62,639 bases of DNA from Lachnospiraceae bacterium (GTDB lineage: Bacteria > Bacillota > Clostridia > Lachnospirales > Lachnospiraceae), in NCBI GenBank assembly GCA_022790615.1, contig JAAVXK010000048.1, positions 1 to 62,639 on the forward strand. Direction: 5' to 3'. Of the stretch, positions 51,258 through 60,711 are shown piece by piece. How positions within the stretch are numbered: position 1 is the first letter of the stretch; each line of letters begins with the position of its first letter. The notes under the pieces were generated by a model that did no database searches, had not been told where the DNA came from, and saw nothing but the letters and a program-made list of their open reading frames with translations. The translations under genes and the position numbers were made by a program.

Positions 51258-52046
51258 TTATACCAACATACCCCTTTTTCGCAACAATTTATTCTCAATT
51301 GTCGAAAAGACAAATCTATCTACGGCAATTCCCAGTAGAATGATTACAATCATAACCATGCCAACCTGATTAATATCCGCCATATCCCTTCCTGATTGCA
51401 GCGAAAATCCGAGACCGATTGTTGCAGACATTACTTCCGCGGACATCAGAGCCCTCCATGCAAACGACCACGCCTGACGCAGGCCTGACACGACCATTGG
51501 AAGTATGGCCGGTAACAGTACATATCTGTAAAGCGATACATTATCGGCTCCCAGCGTCCTGGCAACCTTCACATACATAGGCGGCACTGATTTAAACGAG
51601 CTGTCAATAGCAACTATAACGCTGCATATCGAGCCCATAACGATAACGAACAATATCGAACTCTCTTTTAATCCAAACCACAATATTGCAAACGGAACCC
51701 AGCATACGCTCGGAAGCGACTGTATTCCCGAAATAAGCGGTTTTACGGCGTTTCCCGCCTTTGGAAAAAATGAAATGAACAATCCCAGTATAACTCCGAG
51801 AACAACGGATATCGCAAATCCGATAAGGCATCTTTTAAAGCTGTATAATATGGCTATAACGAGTTTTCCTTCCTCCATCAGGCCGACAAAACTCATGGCA
51901 ACGCCCTGTGGATTCGGAAACGCATATGGTTTCCACCATCCAAACGTGTTCGCCCCCAGATAATATATTATCTGCCACAGACCAATTAAAACAACGTAAA
52001 ACAACAGCACAAAAATTTTATTTCGAATCGTATTCTTCTTTTTCAA
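51258..52046 (-). CDS. ABC permease, SsuC/TauC type
   Basis: The 262 residues have six membrane segments and the BPD_transp_1 loop ARTLGADNVSLYRYVLLPAI (about 155-175). Proteins of this class import sulfonates, taurine, nitrate or related oxyanions. The gene overlaps the 3' end of the ATPase gene by 29 bases. Start is TTG with AGGTGG about seven bases upstream. As the last gene of a cluster with CysD, CysN-CysC and an arylsulfotransferase, its substrate is most likely a sulfur compound: sulfate, an aryl sulfate or a sulfonate. Confidence 0.88.
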   Translation of the reverse strand: MKKKNTIRNKIFVLLFYVVLIGLWQIIYYLGANTFGWWKPYAFPNPQGVAMSFVGLMEEGKLVIAILYSFKRCLIGFAISVVLGVILGLFISFFPKAGNAVKPLISGIQSLPSVCWVPFAILWFGLKESSILFVIVMGSICSVIVAIDSSFKSVPPMYVKVARTLGADNVSLYRYVLLPAILPMVVSGLRQAWSFAWRALMSAEVMSATIGLGFSLQSGRDMADINQVGMVMIVIILLGIAVDRFVFSTIENKLLRKRGMLV

Positions 52047-52791
52047 CTTTATCCACCTCTTTCCTTACATATCCAAGGAGATTCTTCCTCAACGAAATAA
52101 AATCCGCATCTTCAATATGCCTTGGTCTTGGAAGGTCATTTACTATAATCTTTTTAATTGTGCCCGGATTATCAGACAGCACAATTATTTTATCCGCAAG
52201 ATACACGGCTTCTTCTATACTGTGCGTAATAAAAAATATTGTTTTTCCGGTCTCCGCCCATATTGACGTAAGCTCCTCGCGAAGCTTGTTCGTAGTCTGT
52301 TTGTCAAGCGCAGAGAACGGTTCGTCCATAAGAAGTATATTGCTTTCCATACAGAGCGACCGGGCTAACGAGGTTCTCTGTTTCATTCCGCCCGATATTT
52401 CATGTACGGAATAGTCCCTGAAATCCCAGAGATGCACCATCTTAAGATAATGCATTGCGCGCCTCTCCTGTTCGTCACTGCCAATACCAATAAACTTCAT
52501 GCCAAGCCGAACATTTTGAATTACGCTAAGCCACGGATATAGCGCAGCCTCCTGAAACATGACAACCCTGTCTGCACCCGGGCCCGTTACTTTCCTGTCG
52601 TTAACGCTTATTGTTCCCGACGTGGGTCTGTCTAGTCCTGCGATAAGATTGAGCATTGTGGACTTGCCGCATCCTGACGGACCTACCACGCATACAAATT
52701 CCCCATCCTCAATATTTAAGGTTATATCACTAAGGGTCTCTCTTTTTGTACCTTCAAAAGTCTTACATACGTTTCTAAGAATTATACCCAT
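52018..52791 (-). CDS. ABC ATPase, SsuB/TauB type
   Basis: The 257 residues contain Walker A GPSGCGKST, Q loop MFQEAALYPWLS, signature ISGGMKQRTSLARSL, Walker B ILLMDEPFSALD and switch FFITHSIEEAV, all intact. It powers the permease encoded with a 29-base overlap downstream. AGGAGAG precedes the ATG. Between it and the binding-protein gene is a hairpin at 52888-52914 that may lower expression of the membrane components relative to the binding protein. Confidence 0.92.
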   Translation of the reverse strand: MGIILRNVCKTFEGTKRETLSDITLNIEDGEFVCVVGPSGCGKSTMLNLIAGLDRPTSGTISVNDRKVTGPGADRVVMFQEAALYPWLSVIQNVRLGMKFIGIGSDEQERRAMHYLKMVHLWDFRDYSVHEISGGMKQRTSLARSLCMESNILLMDEPFSALDKQTTNKLREELTSIWAETGKTIFFITHSIEEAVYLADKIIVLSDNPGTIKKIIVNDLPRPRHIEDADFISLRKNLLGYVRKEVDKVEKEEYDSK

Positions 52792-52887
52792 TTATAACTT
52801 TACTCTCCTATTATTTCCTTAATATCATGAATCTCATATATAATGACTCTAATATAGAATCAATCCGGTAATGTTACATCAATAATA

Positions 52888-52914
52888 TTGGGGTCAAAAC
52901 CTCTTTGACCCCAA
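52888..52914 (-). terminator. Intercistronic hairpin after the binding-protein gene
   Basis: TTGGGGTCAAA (52888-52898) pairs perfectly with TTTGACCCCAA (52904-52914) around five bases. On the minus strand only TATTATTG follows, so it is a weak terminator or a 3'-end stabiliser. It directly follows the binding-protein stop at 52921. Confidence 0.7.
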
Positions 52915-52920
52915 CTGAAA

Positions 52921-53904
52921 TCAGCGGTATAAAAGACCCGTATCAGGCTTACTACTAATAAACTCCTGCTTTTCACACATATCAATAAATACGTCCATCG
53001 CATCTTTTCTAATATCCGTACTTACCGTAAGCCTTTCAAACGCACTCTTTAGAATATCAACTTCATATTTCTTACCTTTAAGTTCTTCTATTTTATTATT
53101 AATAATACCGGCGGCTTCGTCTTTGTTATTGTTAAAATAATCCGTCATCTCGCTGTGTATTCCAAGGAACTTTTCAACCACTTCCGGATGGCTGTCCATG
53201 AATTCATTTCTTGCTATTACAACAGCCGTAGGATAGTTGCCGCTAAGCATTATCTCATCATGACCCAATACAACCTGCGCCCCGCAGTTTCTCTCTAATA
53301 TACTGCCCCACGGTTCAGGCGGAAGCGCGGCGTCAACATGTCCTTTCTCAAACATTGTCTGAAGCTGAGCGTTCTCTACCGCTACTATAGTAACGTCCCC
53401 GCCTTCCTCGGTACTCTTAAGCCCGTTTTCCTCAAGCAGACTCAAAAGGCACAGATGCTGCGTATTGCCTACCTGCGGTATTGCAACGGTTTTGCCTGCA
53501 AGGTCCTGAACACTGTTAATGTCGACGTCGGACCTCTTAATCAGAACTGCGCCCGCATCACATGCGTTAGACAACACACTTATCTCGCCGTTTGTTTTTA
53601 CATTGGCGTTGATTGCAGGTACCGGTCCGATGTAACCGATATCAATCTCTTGTGCAACAAGCGCTTCCACCTCGGCGGGACCGGCGTTAAACGAAGTCCA
53701 TTCAACCTTATACGAATCACCAAGCTCCTCCTCAAGACGTCCGCTGTCCATTGCAAGAAGCGCCTGCGCATGGGTGATATTCGGGAAAAAACCTATGTTG
53801 ACGGTATTGTCATCATTTCCTCCGCATCCTGCCGTGAACATAACCGCCATACAGGCCAATGCGGCGGCAATCGGCGCTTTTTTTACAAATCTCCTCTTAA
53901 ACAT
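52921..53904 (-). CDS. Solute-binding lipoprotein, SsuA/TauA/NrtA type
   Basis: The 327 residues start with a lipoprotein signal ending FTAGC (Cys27). The body fits the NMT1/SsuA family: VNIGFFPNITHAQALLAMDSG, FNAGPAEVEALVAQEIDIGYIGPVPA in blocks, GKTVAIPQVGNTQH, and ALPPEPWGSIL. The Pro-Glu-Pro-Trp motif is typical of aliphatic sulfonate- or nitrate-binding members. AGGAGG nine bases before the ATG. It lies 44 bases after the CysN-CysC gene, so uptake of sulfate, sulfonate or aryl sulfate is likely. The true ligand cannot be told from sequence alone. Confidence 0.88.
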   Translation of the reverse strand: MFKRRFVKKAPIAAALACMAVMFTAGCGGNDDNTVNIGFFPNITHAQALLAMDSGRLEEELGDSYKVEWTSFNAGPAEVEALVAQEIDIGYIGPVPAINANVKTNGEISVLSNACDAGAVLIKRSDVDINSVQDLAGKTVAIPQVGNTQHLCLLSLLEENGLKSTEEGGDVTIVAVENAQLQTMFEKGHVDAALPPEPWGSILERNCGAQVVLGHDEIMLSGNYPTAVVIARNEFMDSHPEVVEKFLGIHSEMTDYFNNNKDEAAGIINNKIEELKGKKYEVDILKSAFERLTVSTDIRKDAMDVFIDMCEKQEFISSKPDTGLLYR

Positions 53905-53948
53905 TAATACAAATCCTCCTGTAAAATATATTATAATTTAAGCTTTAA

Positions 53949-55766
53949 TTATAGTCCAAGCTTATCCATTATCTCGTCCACACACTCCTCAACGTCTCTG
54001 CCGGTCGTATCGATTACCAAATCAGCGTGGTCCGGCACCTGATATTCGCTTGAAACACCTGTAAAGTTCGGTATCTCATTCCTCCTCGCTTTCTCATACA
54101 GCCCTTTTACATCACGCTTCTCGCACTCCTCAATTGATGTGGATACATATATCTCCCGGAAGCTGTCACCGATTATTTTTTTTGCATTTCTCCTGTCTCT
54201 ATCATATGGCGCAATGCACGATACCATTACAATTATTCCCGCGTCATTGAGAAGTTTTGATGCTTCGGCAATTCTCCGTATATTCTCCGAACGGTCGGAG
54301 TCAGTGAATCCAAGGTTGTTATTAAGTCCGTGCCTTACATTGTCCCCATCGAGAATCATCGTATGCCTTCCCATCATAATAAGTCGTTTTTCAAGCGCGT
54401 TTGCAAGCGTTGACTTTCCGGCTCCGGACAATCCCGTAAACCAGACGGTACGGGCATGCTGTCCAAGCTTTTCTTCCCTTAACTTTCTTGTCACATCCAT
54501 GTCCTGCCATACAATATTCTGTCCGCGCCTCAGCTCATGTTCAACAACGCCGCATGCGGACGTCATATTGCTTTCACTGTCTATCAATATATAACACCCT
54601 ATCTCCCTTATATCGTCAAACGGCGCAAATACGGTTTTTTCGGCAAGCATTACCTCAACAACGCCAATCTCGTTCTTTACAAGCGTATCGCACGCAATAT
54701 GGTTGCCGGTGTTAACGTCAATCTTATATCTTATACGTATAACCGATGCCGGAACCTTTTTTGTACCGACCTTGAGATAATAACTCTTTCCCATTTTGAG
54801 CGGTTCGTCGTCAAGCCAAAGCATCTTTCCCTTAAACAGGTTGTTTACGGAAACCTTTCTGCCCGACGCTATAACGCACCCTCTGGATATGTCCATTTCT
54901 CTGTCTATAACTATCGTAAGCGGCTGTCCTGCAACGGCCCTTTCCGTCTTCTTATCCAATATATACAGCTCTTTTACCGAGGCTTTCTCACCGCTCGGAT
55001 AGGATATAATCTCATCGCCCGTGCTTATACTGCCTCTCTCCACCTGGCCTTGAAATCCCCTGAAGCTGTAATCGGGACGGCACACTCTCTGCACCGGCAT
55101 AACAAACCCGCCGTCGCCGCTGTTGTCCTCTATTTCAATCTCCTCAAGGTATGATAAAAGCGGACTTCCGTCAAACCACTTCATATTTTCGGACGGATTC
55201 GTTATATTGTCACCCTTCGTCGCAGATACCGGAATTACATACAGACTGTCAATATCCATATCATCCGTAAGCTGCTCGATATCTTTCTTTATCTTATAAT
55301 ACACATCTTTATCATAGCCAGTAAGGTCCATCTTGTTAACTACAAAAACAAAATGCCTGATTCCCATAAGGGCACATATTCTTAAATGTCTCTTCGTCTG
55401 TACCATAACGCCTGCGGACGCATCAATAAGAAGAATCGCAAGCTCGGCAAATGAAGCGCCGACCGCCATGTTTCTGGTATATTCCTCATGTCCCGGCGTA
55501 TCGGCTACTATGAAGCTGCGTTTCTCCGTCGTAAAATATCTATATGCAACGTCTATTGTTATTCCCTGTTCCCTCTCCGCCATAAGTCCGTCAAGAAGCA
55601 GAGAATAATCAAGCTCGCCGCCCGTACTTCCTATTTTGCTGTCCATCTCGAGCGCTTTCTTCTGGTCGGCAAATATGAGCTTTGCGTCATAAAGCATATG
55701 CCCTATCAACGTCGACTTTCCGTCGTCGACACTTCCACACGTAATAAATTTCAGAAGGCTTTTCAT
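53949..55766 (-). CDS. cysNC: CysN-CysC fusion: sulfate adenylyltransferase large subunit and APS kinase
   Basis: The protein of about 605 residues joins two enzymes. The CysN GTPase part (about 1-430) has GSVDDGKSTLIGH (G1), DTPGHEEYTRN (G3), NKMDL (G4) and two beta-barrel domains; it drives APS formation by CysD. The CysC part (about 435-605) has the P-loop GLSGAGKSTLA, LDGDNVRHGLNNNLGF and a terminal Asp-rich tail; it makes PAPS from APS. The frame opens earlier, but GGAGGG and the adjacency to the CysD stop indicate ATG 55766. No PAPS or APS reductase is in the cluster, so PAPS may be meant for sulfation. Confidence 0.94.
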   Translation of the reverse strand: MKSLLKFITCGSVDDGKSTLIGHMLYDAKLIFADQKKALEMDSKIGSTGGELDYSLLLDGLMAEREQGITIDVAYRYFTTEKRSFIVADTPGHEEYTRNMAVGASFAELAILLIDASAGVMVQTKRHLRICALMGIRHFVFVVNKMDLTGYDKDVYYKIKKDIEQLTDDMDIDSLYVIPVSATKGDNITNPSENMKWFDGSPLLSYLEEIEIEDNSGDGGFVMPVQRVCRPDYSFRGFQGQVERGSISTGDEIISYPSGEKASVKELYILDKKTERAVAGQPLTIVIDREMDISRGCVIASGRKVSVNNLFKGKMLWLDDEPLKMGKSYYLKVGTKKVPASVIRIRYKIDVNTGNHIACDTLVKNEIGVVEVMLAEKTVFAPFDDIREIGCYILIDSESNMTSACGVVEHELRRGQNIVWQDMDVTRKLREEKLGQHARTVWFTGLSGAGKSTLANALEKRLIMMGRHTMILDGDNVRHGLNNNLGFTDSDRSENIRRIAEASKLLNDAGIIVMVSCIAPYDRDRRNAKKIIGDSFREIYVSTSIEECEKRDVKGLYEKARRNEIPNFTGVSSEYQVPDHADLVIDTTGRDVEECVDEIMDKLGL

Positions 55767-55767
55767 T

Positions 55768-56667
55768 TTAAAAATATCCCTCCCTTTTTCTTCTTTCCAT
55801 ACTTGCAGATTCCTCATGGTCTATAACACGGCTTGTCCTCTCTGAAGATACCGCGCTTAAAGTCTCGTTAATTATGTCATGAAGATTGTCCGCCGACGAT
55901 TCGACCCCTCCCGTAAGCGGATAACAGCCAAGCGTACGGAAGCGAATCTTTTTCTTCTTGACCTCTTCCCCCGGAAGAAGCTTCATCCTGTCGTCGTCCA
56001 CCATAATTATATTGCCGTCCCTCTCAACAACAGGACGCTCTTTCGCATAATACAGCGGAACAATCGGGATATTTTCACGTTCAATGTATTGCCATATATC
56101 TCTTTCCGTCCAGTTTGAAAGCGGGAACACACGAATACTTTCCCCTTTGATAATCTGGGAGTTATATAATTTCCACATCTCCGGCCTCTGCTTTTTCGGC
56201 TCCCATGCATGGTTGGCATTTCGGAACGAGAAGATTCTCTCTTTCGCCCGCGACTTTTCCTCGTCACGCCTTCCGCCGCCGAAAGCCGCGGTAAAACCAT
56301 ACTTGTCAAGCGCCTGTTTAAGGGCCTGCGTCTTCATTACGTCCGTATATATAGAACCATGGTCAAAAGGATTAATACCTTTCTTAACGCCTTCTTCGTT
56401 CGTATAGACGATAAGCTCCATGCCCGACTCTTTCGCCATCTTATCCCTAAACGCAATCATCTCGCGAAATTTCCATGTCGTATCAATATGCATTAACGGA
56501 AAAGGCGGTTTTTCAGGATAAAATGCTTTCTTCGCAAGGTGCAGCATAACCGAGCTGTCTTTTCCTATCGAATAAAGCATTACAACCTTCTCGCACTCGG
56601 CGGCTACTTCCCTCATAATATAGACGGCCTCTGCCTCGAGCTTATCCAGATGTGATAATTCTGCCAT
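55768..56667 (-). CDS. cysD: Sulfate adenylyltransferase small subunit CysD
   Basis: CysD joins ATP and sulfate to APS with help from CysN. The 299 residues carry the PP-loop [44 protein letters not shown] in blocks and [13 protein letters not shown], all characteristic of the PAPS reductase-like ATPase fold of CysD. The frame opens at 56721, but ATG 56667, seven bases after the arylsulfotransferase stop, has GGAG upstream within the overlap of the two genes. Its stop is one base from the CysN-CysC start, so all three genes are tightly coupled. Confidence 0.93.
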   Translation of the reverse strand: MAELSHLDKLEAEAVYIMREVAAECEKVVMLYSIGKDSSVMLHLAKKAFYPEKPPFPLMHIDTTWKFREMIAFRDKMAKESGMELIVYTNEEGVKKGINPFDHGSIYTDVMKTQALKQALDKYGFTAAFGGGRRDEEKSRAKERIFSFRNANHAWEPKKQRPEMWKLYNSQIIKGESIRVFPLSNWTERDIWQYIERENIPIVPLYYAKERPVVERDGNIIMVDDDRMKLLPGEEVKKKKIRFRTLGCYPLTGGVESSADNLHDIINETLSAVSSERTSRVIDHEESASMERRKREGYF

Positions 56668-56674
56668 AATAATT

Positions 56675-58753
56675 TTACTCTCCAATTTGAATATATTTTT
56701 TTGTATCATATAACGTGTCAAAACATTCCACGTACAAACTGTAACGTCCTTTTTTCACAGTGTCAAGCGGCACCGGCATATAATATCCATAGTTTACGAA
56801 TATTGCCGGAATCTCCTGTTCCGTCTTTGAATAATCCATCGTATAAGACGCATCGTCGGAAACCATATATAGACGGCTGACTATATGGTCTATTCCCCAA
56901 AGAAAAAGAATATTACCGCACATCCTGAAACCTGTCTGTGCAATCCTTTCCGTATGGTCAAGCTCGGCCCATGTCTTTCCATGCGTCATTTCCTGCCATT
57001 CCTTTTCTTTCTCAGCACGTGTTTTCATATTTTTGCGCTTATTCTCAAGCGATTCTGCCTCTCTGTCCACCACGTCGAGAAAAACAGCCGAATCCGTATG
57101 AATTCTCTCAACCGGAACAGGCCTGTCAAGCTCGCCGAATATCGCATTATCATAATCGACGGGTTCTGCAAGCGATTGAAAATCGAATTTGAAAGGATAT
57201 GCCCGGTAGAACTGGTCCTTTATCAGATATTTCCTTTTCAGCTTTCCGGTTGAATATTTGTAATCGTATATGAGCGCTCTTCCGTTCTCATATCTGTCTT
57301 TCAGGCATCCGCTCATTACGTCGAACCTGTCCTTATCCGGATAGTATACCACGTTTGAGCGCACAGGCGACTTTTTACTTTCAAATGATTTACACAGTAA
57401 AACTGTTTTTTCCTGTTCATTTACATCATATATAAGTCCGTACGAGTTAACGTCCCCGTCAAAATTATCCGTCTTTCTCCTGCTCTGCCAGTGGTTGTCA
57501 TATATTGCAATCTTCACTACCGGTCTGCCGTCAGAATGTTTTTTATCCAGCTGAAACGATGAATGCGCCTGGTAAAACCATTTTATATTATCACCAACCG
57601 GGCGTAAAACATACTTCTCCATCGTCGTTCCCTTCCAGAAAAACGGGTCTCCAAGTATCCATATAAGCTTTTTAGTCTTCCAATCAAGTTTTAATACGCT
57701 GTGCAGATTCCTTAGGCATACGAGTACCGAGCAATCGTCGTTATTGTAGGAAACTGTGTTCATATGCGCCCAGTCAGCCGTATCCTTTACCGATTCTTCG
57801 GTCACTATATCGTCCATATTAATTTGTTGTACTGTTTTTCCGGTTTTATAGTCTATCTCAGCCACAGCGTCCTCACAATAATTTTCAAGAGAACTCGTGG
57901 CTACCAGATAATTACCGCTCCCTGCCATCTCGACGGCGTCATGGTGAAGTCCGTTTCTGACATACAGCGTCTGCCTAATCCTTCCGAACGCGTCCATTTT
58001 GTGTACGGCAAGCGAATGCGGAACGCCGTAGCTTGGCTTTAAAATATACCTGTCAGAGTGCAGCAGCATACCCCCTGACATCGGAAACACTCCGTAATTC
58101 TTACATGGTTTCGTTATATAATACCTTATCTTTCCGTTTCTGTCGAACACATACGGAAACCACGAATCCACTCCCGACACATAATAAAACGGACTGGCAG
58201 GCTCGCCGTTATCCGTCAATATCTTAACCATACCGCGCATGTCCTCCGGAAGTTCCTTCGTCTCGAGGACAAATTTCATTCTTTTTACTAAGTGTTCTTT
58301 ATCATACAGCTCTATAGTCACATAATTACTGCTCGCGGGAAACAACCCTATAATTGGAATACGGTGATTGACCGCAGGCGGGCATTCGCCTACTATCTTA
58401 GTGTCTCCCGGAGCGTCGACCCACATCTTGCTCCTTAATGGTTTTTCGGTCTTAAATATTGCAACCGCGGAAAGCGGCACATAACCGTAAGGGTTCATAA
58501 CTATAAGGCATTTTTCCGGACTGTATTCCCCAAGCCGGCACAGTCTCTTAATAACATTCTCCCTGGCCGCGGTTTCCATATGCATGTCGGGAATATAATT
58601 AATATTGCAGTCTGTTACTTTTGTATTCGCAGACATAATCGCCTCAAGCTCTTTTTTCGCCTCAGACTCAAGCTTTTTCTCATCATAAAGCAAAATTTCA
58701 TCTTTAAAGGTCAACTTCTGTACTACCCTTTTAAATTTGACAGCCAAATTCAT
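56675..58753 (-). CDS. Arylsulfate sulfotransferase (ASST family)
   Basis: ASST enzymes move sulfate between phenols through a sulfo-histidine. The protein of about 692 residues has a beta-propeller core. In the E. coli enzyme His252, His356, Arg374 and His436 are catalytic; matching residues are H271 (GLHHDAVE), H330 (DWAHMNTV), R348 (CLRNLHS) and H397 (FYQAHSS). The 18-residue His-Arg spacing is identical. There is no signal peptide, so it is cytoplasmic, unlike the E. coli one. GGAG precedes ATG 58753; earlier starts are possible. It heads the operon with cysD and cysNC. Known ASSTs do not use PAPS, which makes the pairing notable. Confidence 0.88.
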   Translation of the reverse strand: MNLAVKFKRVVQKLTFKDEILLYDEKKLESEAKKELEAIMSANTKVTDCNINYIPDMHMETAARENVIKRLCRLGEYSPEKCLIVMNPYGYVPLSAVAIFKTEKPLRSKMWVDAPGDTKIVGECPPAVNHRIPIIGLFPASSNYVTIELYDKEHLVKRMKFVLETKELPEDMRGMVKILTDNGEPASPFYYVSGVDSWFPYVFDRNGKIRYYITKPCKNYGVFPMSGGMLLHSDRYILKPSYGVPHSLAVHKMDAFGRIRQTLYVRNGLHHDAVEMAGSGNYLVATSSLENYCEDAVAEIDYKTGKTVQQINMDDIVTEESVKDTADWAHMNTVSYNNDDCSVLVCLRNLHSVLKLDWKTKKLIWILGDPFFWKGTTMEKYVLRPVGDNIKWFYQAHSSFQLDKKHSDGRPVVKIAIYDNHWQSRRKTDNFDGDVNSYGLIYDVNEQEKTVLLCKSFESKKSPVRSNVVYYPDKDRFDVMSGCLKDRYENGRALIYDYKYSTGKLKRKYLIKDQFYRAYPFKFDFQSLAEPVDYDNAIFGELDRPVPVERIHTDSAVFLDVVDREAESLENKRKNMKTRAEKEKEWQEMTHGKTWAELDHTERIAQTGFRMCGNILFLWGIDHIVSRLYMVSDDASYTMDYSKTEQEIPAIFVNYGYYMPVPLDTVKKGRYSLYVECFDTLYDTKKYIQIGE

Positions 58754-58873
58754 ATATTTTCTCCAATTCATGCTCAATCTTCTCTTTCCTGCATTTTGGA
58801 AATAGTATGAACAGTTTATTTGTTAAATGTGTGACCCATTCAAAATTTATTATTCACTTTTATCACAAAAATA

Positions 58874-58896
58874 TGTCAAATTTATTTCATATGACA
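58874..58896. promoter_or_regulatory. Inverted repeat upstream of the sulfur operon
   Basis: TGTCA (58874-58878) and TGACA (58892-58896) with matching inner AT positions form an imperfect 23-base palindrome about 120 bases before the arylsulfotransferase start. On the minus strand the left half contains TTGACA, a possible -35, but no good -10 follows. An operator for a sulfur regulator is possible. Confidence 0.35.
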
Positions 58897-58941
58897 AAAA
58901 TTATTATATTAATGTAAACGCGCCGGACGTGTATCATTTTC

Positions 58942-60711
58942 TCAATTATATTGGGCCATATACATATTGTAATACTCCCCTTTTTTCTCCATGAGGGTCC
59001 TGTGGCTGCCCTGCTCCATAACCGTTCCGTCCTTTATGACTAATATTATGTCGGCATTTTCTATTGTTGATAATCTGTGGGCTATAATAAAGCATGTCTT
59101 ATCTTTCATTAATGCAAGCATGGCCTTTTGTATCTGCTTCTCGGTATGCGTATCGACATTCGAAGTAGCCTCGTCGAGTATTAATATTTTCGAATCCACA
59201 AGCATTGCCCGGGCAATAGTCATAAGCTGCTTCTGCCCTTTTGACAAGTTGCCGGCATCCTCCGTTATGACGGTATCATATTTGTCCCTAAGATTATTTA
59301 CATAAAATGATATTCTGGCTGATTTTGCCGCCCGCTCTATGTCCCCGCGCGACGCTTCCGGGTTGCCGTATGCGATATTCTCGGCTATTGTTCCTCCAAA
59401 AAGCCACGTATCCTGCAGTACCATAGTAAACGACTTCCTTAGCTCGTCCCTTTTAATGTCCCTTATATCAATTCCATCCAGCAGTACTTGTCCGCCGCAT
59501 ACGTCATAGAACCTCATCAAAAGGTTGATAAGGGTAGTTTTTCCCGCGCCTGTCGGCCCAACAATTGCAACTACCTGTCCCGGTCTGACCCTGAGATTGA
59601 AATCCTCTATTATTATTTTTGATTTATTATATCCAAAATTCACATTTTTAAATTCAACCTGCCCTTTGACTTCCCCAAGGCTTACCGCATCCCCTTTATC
59701 CGTAACTTCCTCTTCTTCATCAAGAAAATTAAATACCCGTTCCGCCGCCGCAAGCGCGGAAAGAATCTCATTGTACATGTTGGCGATTTCATTCACCGGC
59801 CCTGAAAATTTTCTTGAATATAATATAAACGACGATATCTGACCGATGCCTGTCATATTGTTCAGATACAGCACGGAGCCCGCTATTGCGACGAGCGCAA
59901 GCGATATATTGTTGATAAATCCGACGCTCGGGCCTATTATCGCACCGTAATAATCTGCTTCATAGTATGCGTCCGCTGCAGAAGTGTTTATTACGTCAAA
60001 TTTAGATATAATGTTTTTCTCCTTTGCATATGCCTGAATCGTCTTCTGCCCGGAAAACATTTCTTCAGTATAACCGTTCAGCTCCCCATATTTTTTTGAG
60101 CGGCGCCTAAAAAGAGGCCTTGTCTTGCCCGTCATATATTTTGTATATATCACCGAGGCCGGCAGCGTGACAAGCACGACCAAAACTAATTTACGGCTGA
60201 TGAACAACATCATTCCAAATGAGCCGGCAACAGTAATAATACTTGTTATTACCTGCGTAATGTCCGCCGATACCGAGGTATTGACAACATCGATATCGTA
60301 TGAAACCCTGCTTATAATATCACCCGTCTGGTGCGTGTCAAAATACCCCACCGGGAGTTTTGTTAACTTGTCGAATACCTCCTGCCTCATTTTTTTCGAA
60401 ACATTCCTTCCAAGCCGTATCATAATTACCGACAAAGAGTACGTCATTATCCCTGCCAGAATATATATACATACAAGTATGGCCACATAAAAAAATACTT
60501 TTTCAAAATCAACGCGTCCGCTGCCAAGCCCTATTACGTCAATTGCCTTACCGGAAACAGCCGGACCCGCAAGAGCAAGTATATTACCGGAAACGGCAAG
60601 AATTATTGCCGCAATCAGGCTAATCTTGTATTCGAATATGTAGACAAGCAGACGCCTCATGGCCCCGCCGGTATCCTTCGGCTTGTCTGTTTTACTGCTT
60701 ACAGGCGCCAT
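58942..60711 (-). CDS. ABC exporter half, consensus-site subunit
   Basis: The protein of about 589 residues has six membrane helices (about 25-310) and a nucleotide-binding domain with Walker A GPTGAGKTTLIN, signature LSKGQKQLM, Walker B ILILDEATSNVD with the catalytic Glu, and switch IIAHRLSTIE. The signature LSKGQ deviates from LSGGQ. Together with the partner upstream it forms a heterodimeric exporter of the BmrCD or TM287/288 type. Start ATG 60711 overlaps the partner's stop by one base (TAATG) and has GGAGGTG upstream. The substrate, drug or peptide, is unknown. Confidence 0.9.
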   Translation of the reverse strand: MAPVSSKTDKPKDTGGAMRRLLVYIFEYKISLIAAIILAVSGNILALAGPAVSGKAIDVIGLGSGRVDFEKVFFYVAILVCIYILAGIMTYSLSVIMIRLGRNVSKKMRQEVFDKLTKLPVGYFDTHQTGDIISRVSYDIDVVNTSVSADITQVITSIITVAGSFGMMLFISRKLVLVVLVTLPASVIYTKYMTGKTRPLFRRRSKKYGELNGYTEEMFSGQKTIQAYAKEKNIISKFDVINTSAADAYYEADYYGAIIGPSVGFINNISLALVAIAGSVLYLNNMTGIGQISSFILYSRKFSGPVNEIANMYNEILSALAAAERVFNFLDEEEEVTDKGDAVSLGEVKGQVEFKNVNFGYNKSKIIIEDFNLRVRPGQVVAIVGPTGAGKTTLINLLMRFYDVCGGQVLLDGIDIRDIKRDELRKSFTMVLQDTWLFGGTIAENIAYGNPEASRGDIERAAKSARISFYVNNLRDKYDTVITEDAGNLSKGQKQLMTIARAMLVDSKILILDEATSNVDTHTEKQIQKAMLALMKDKTCFIIAHRLSTIENADIILVIKDGTVMEQGSHRTLMEKKGEYYNMYMAQYN

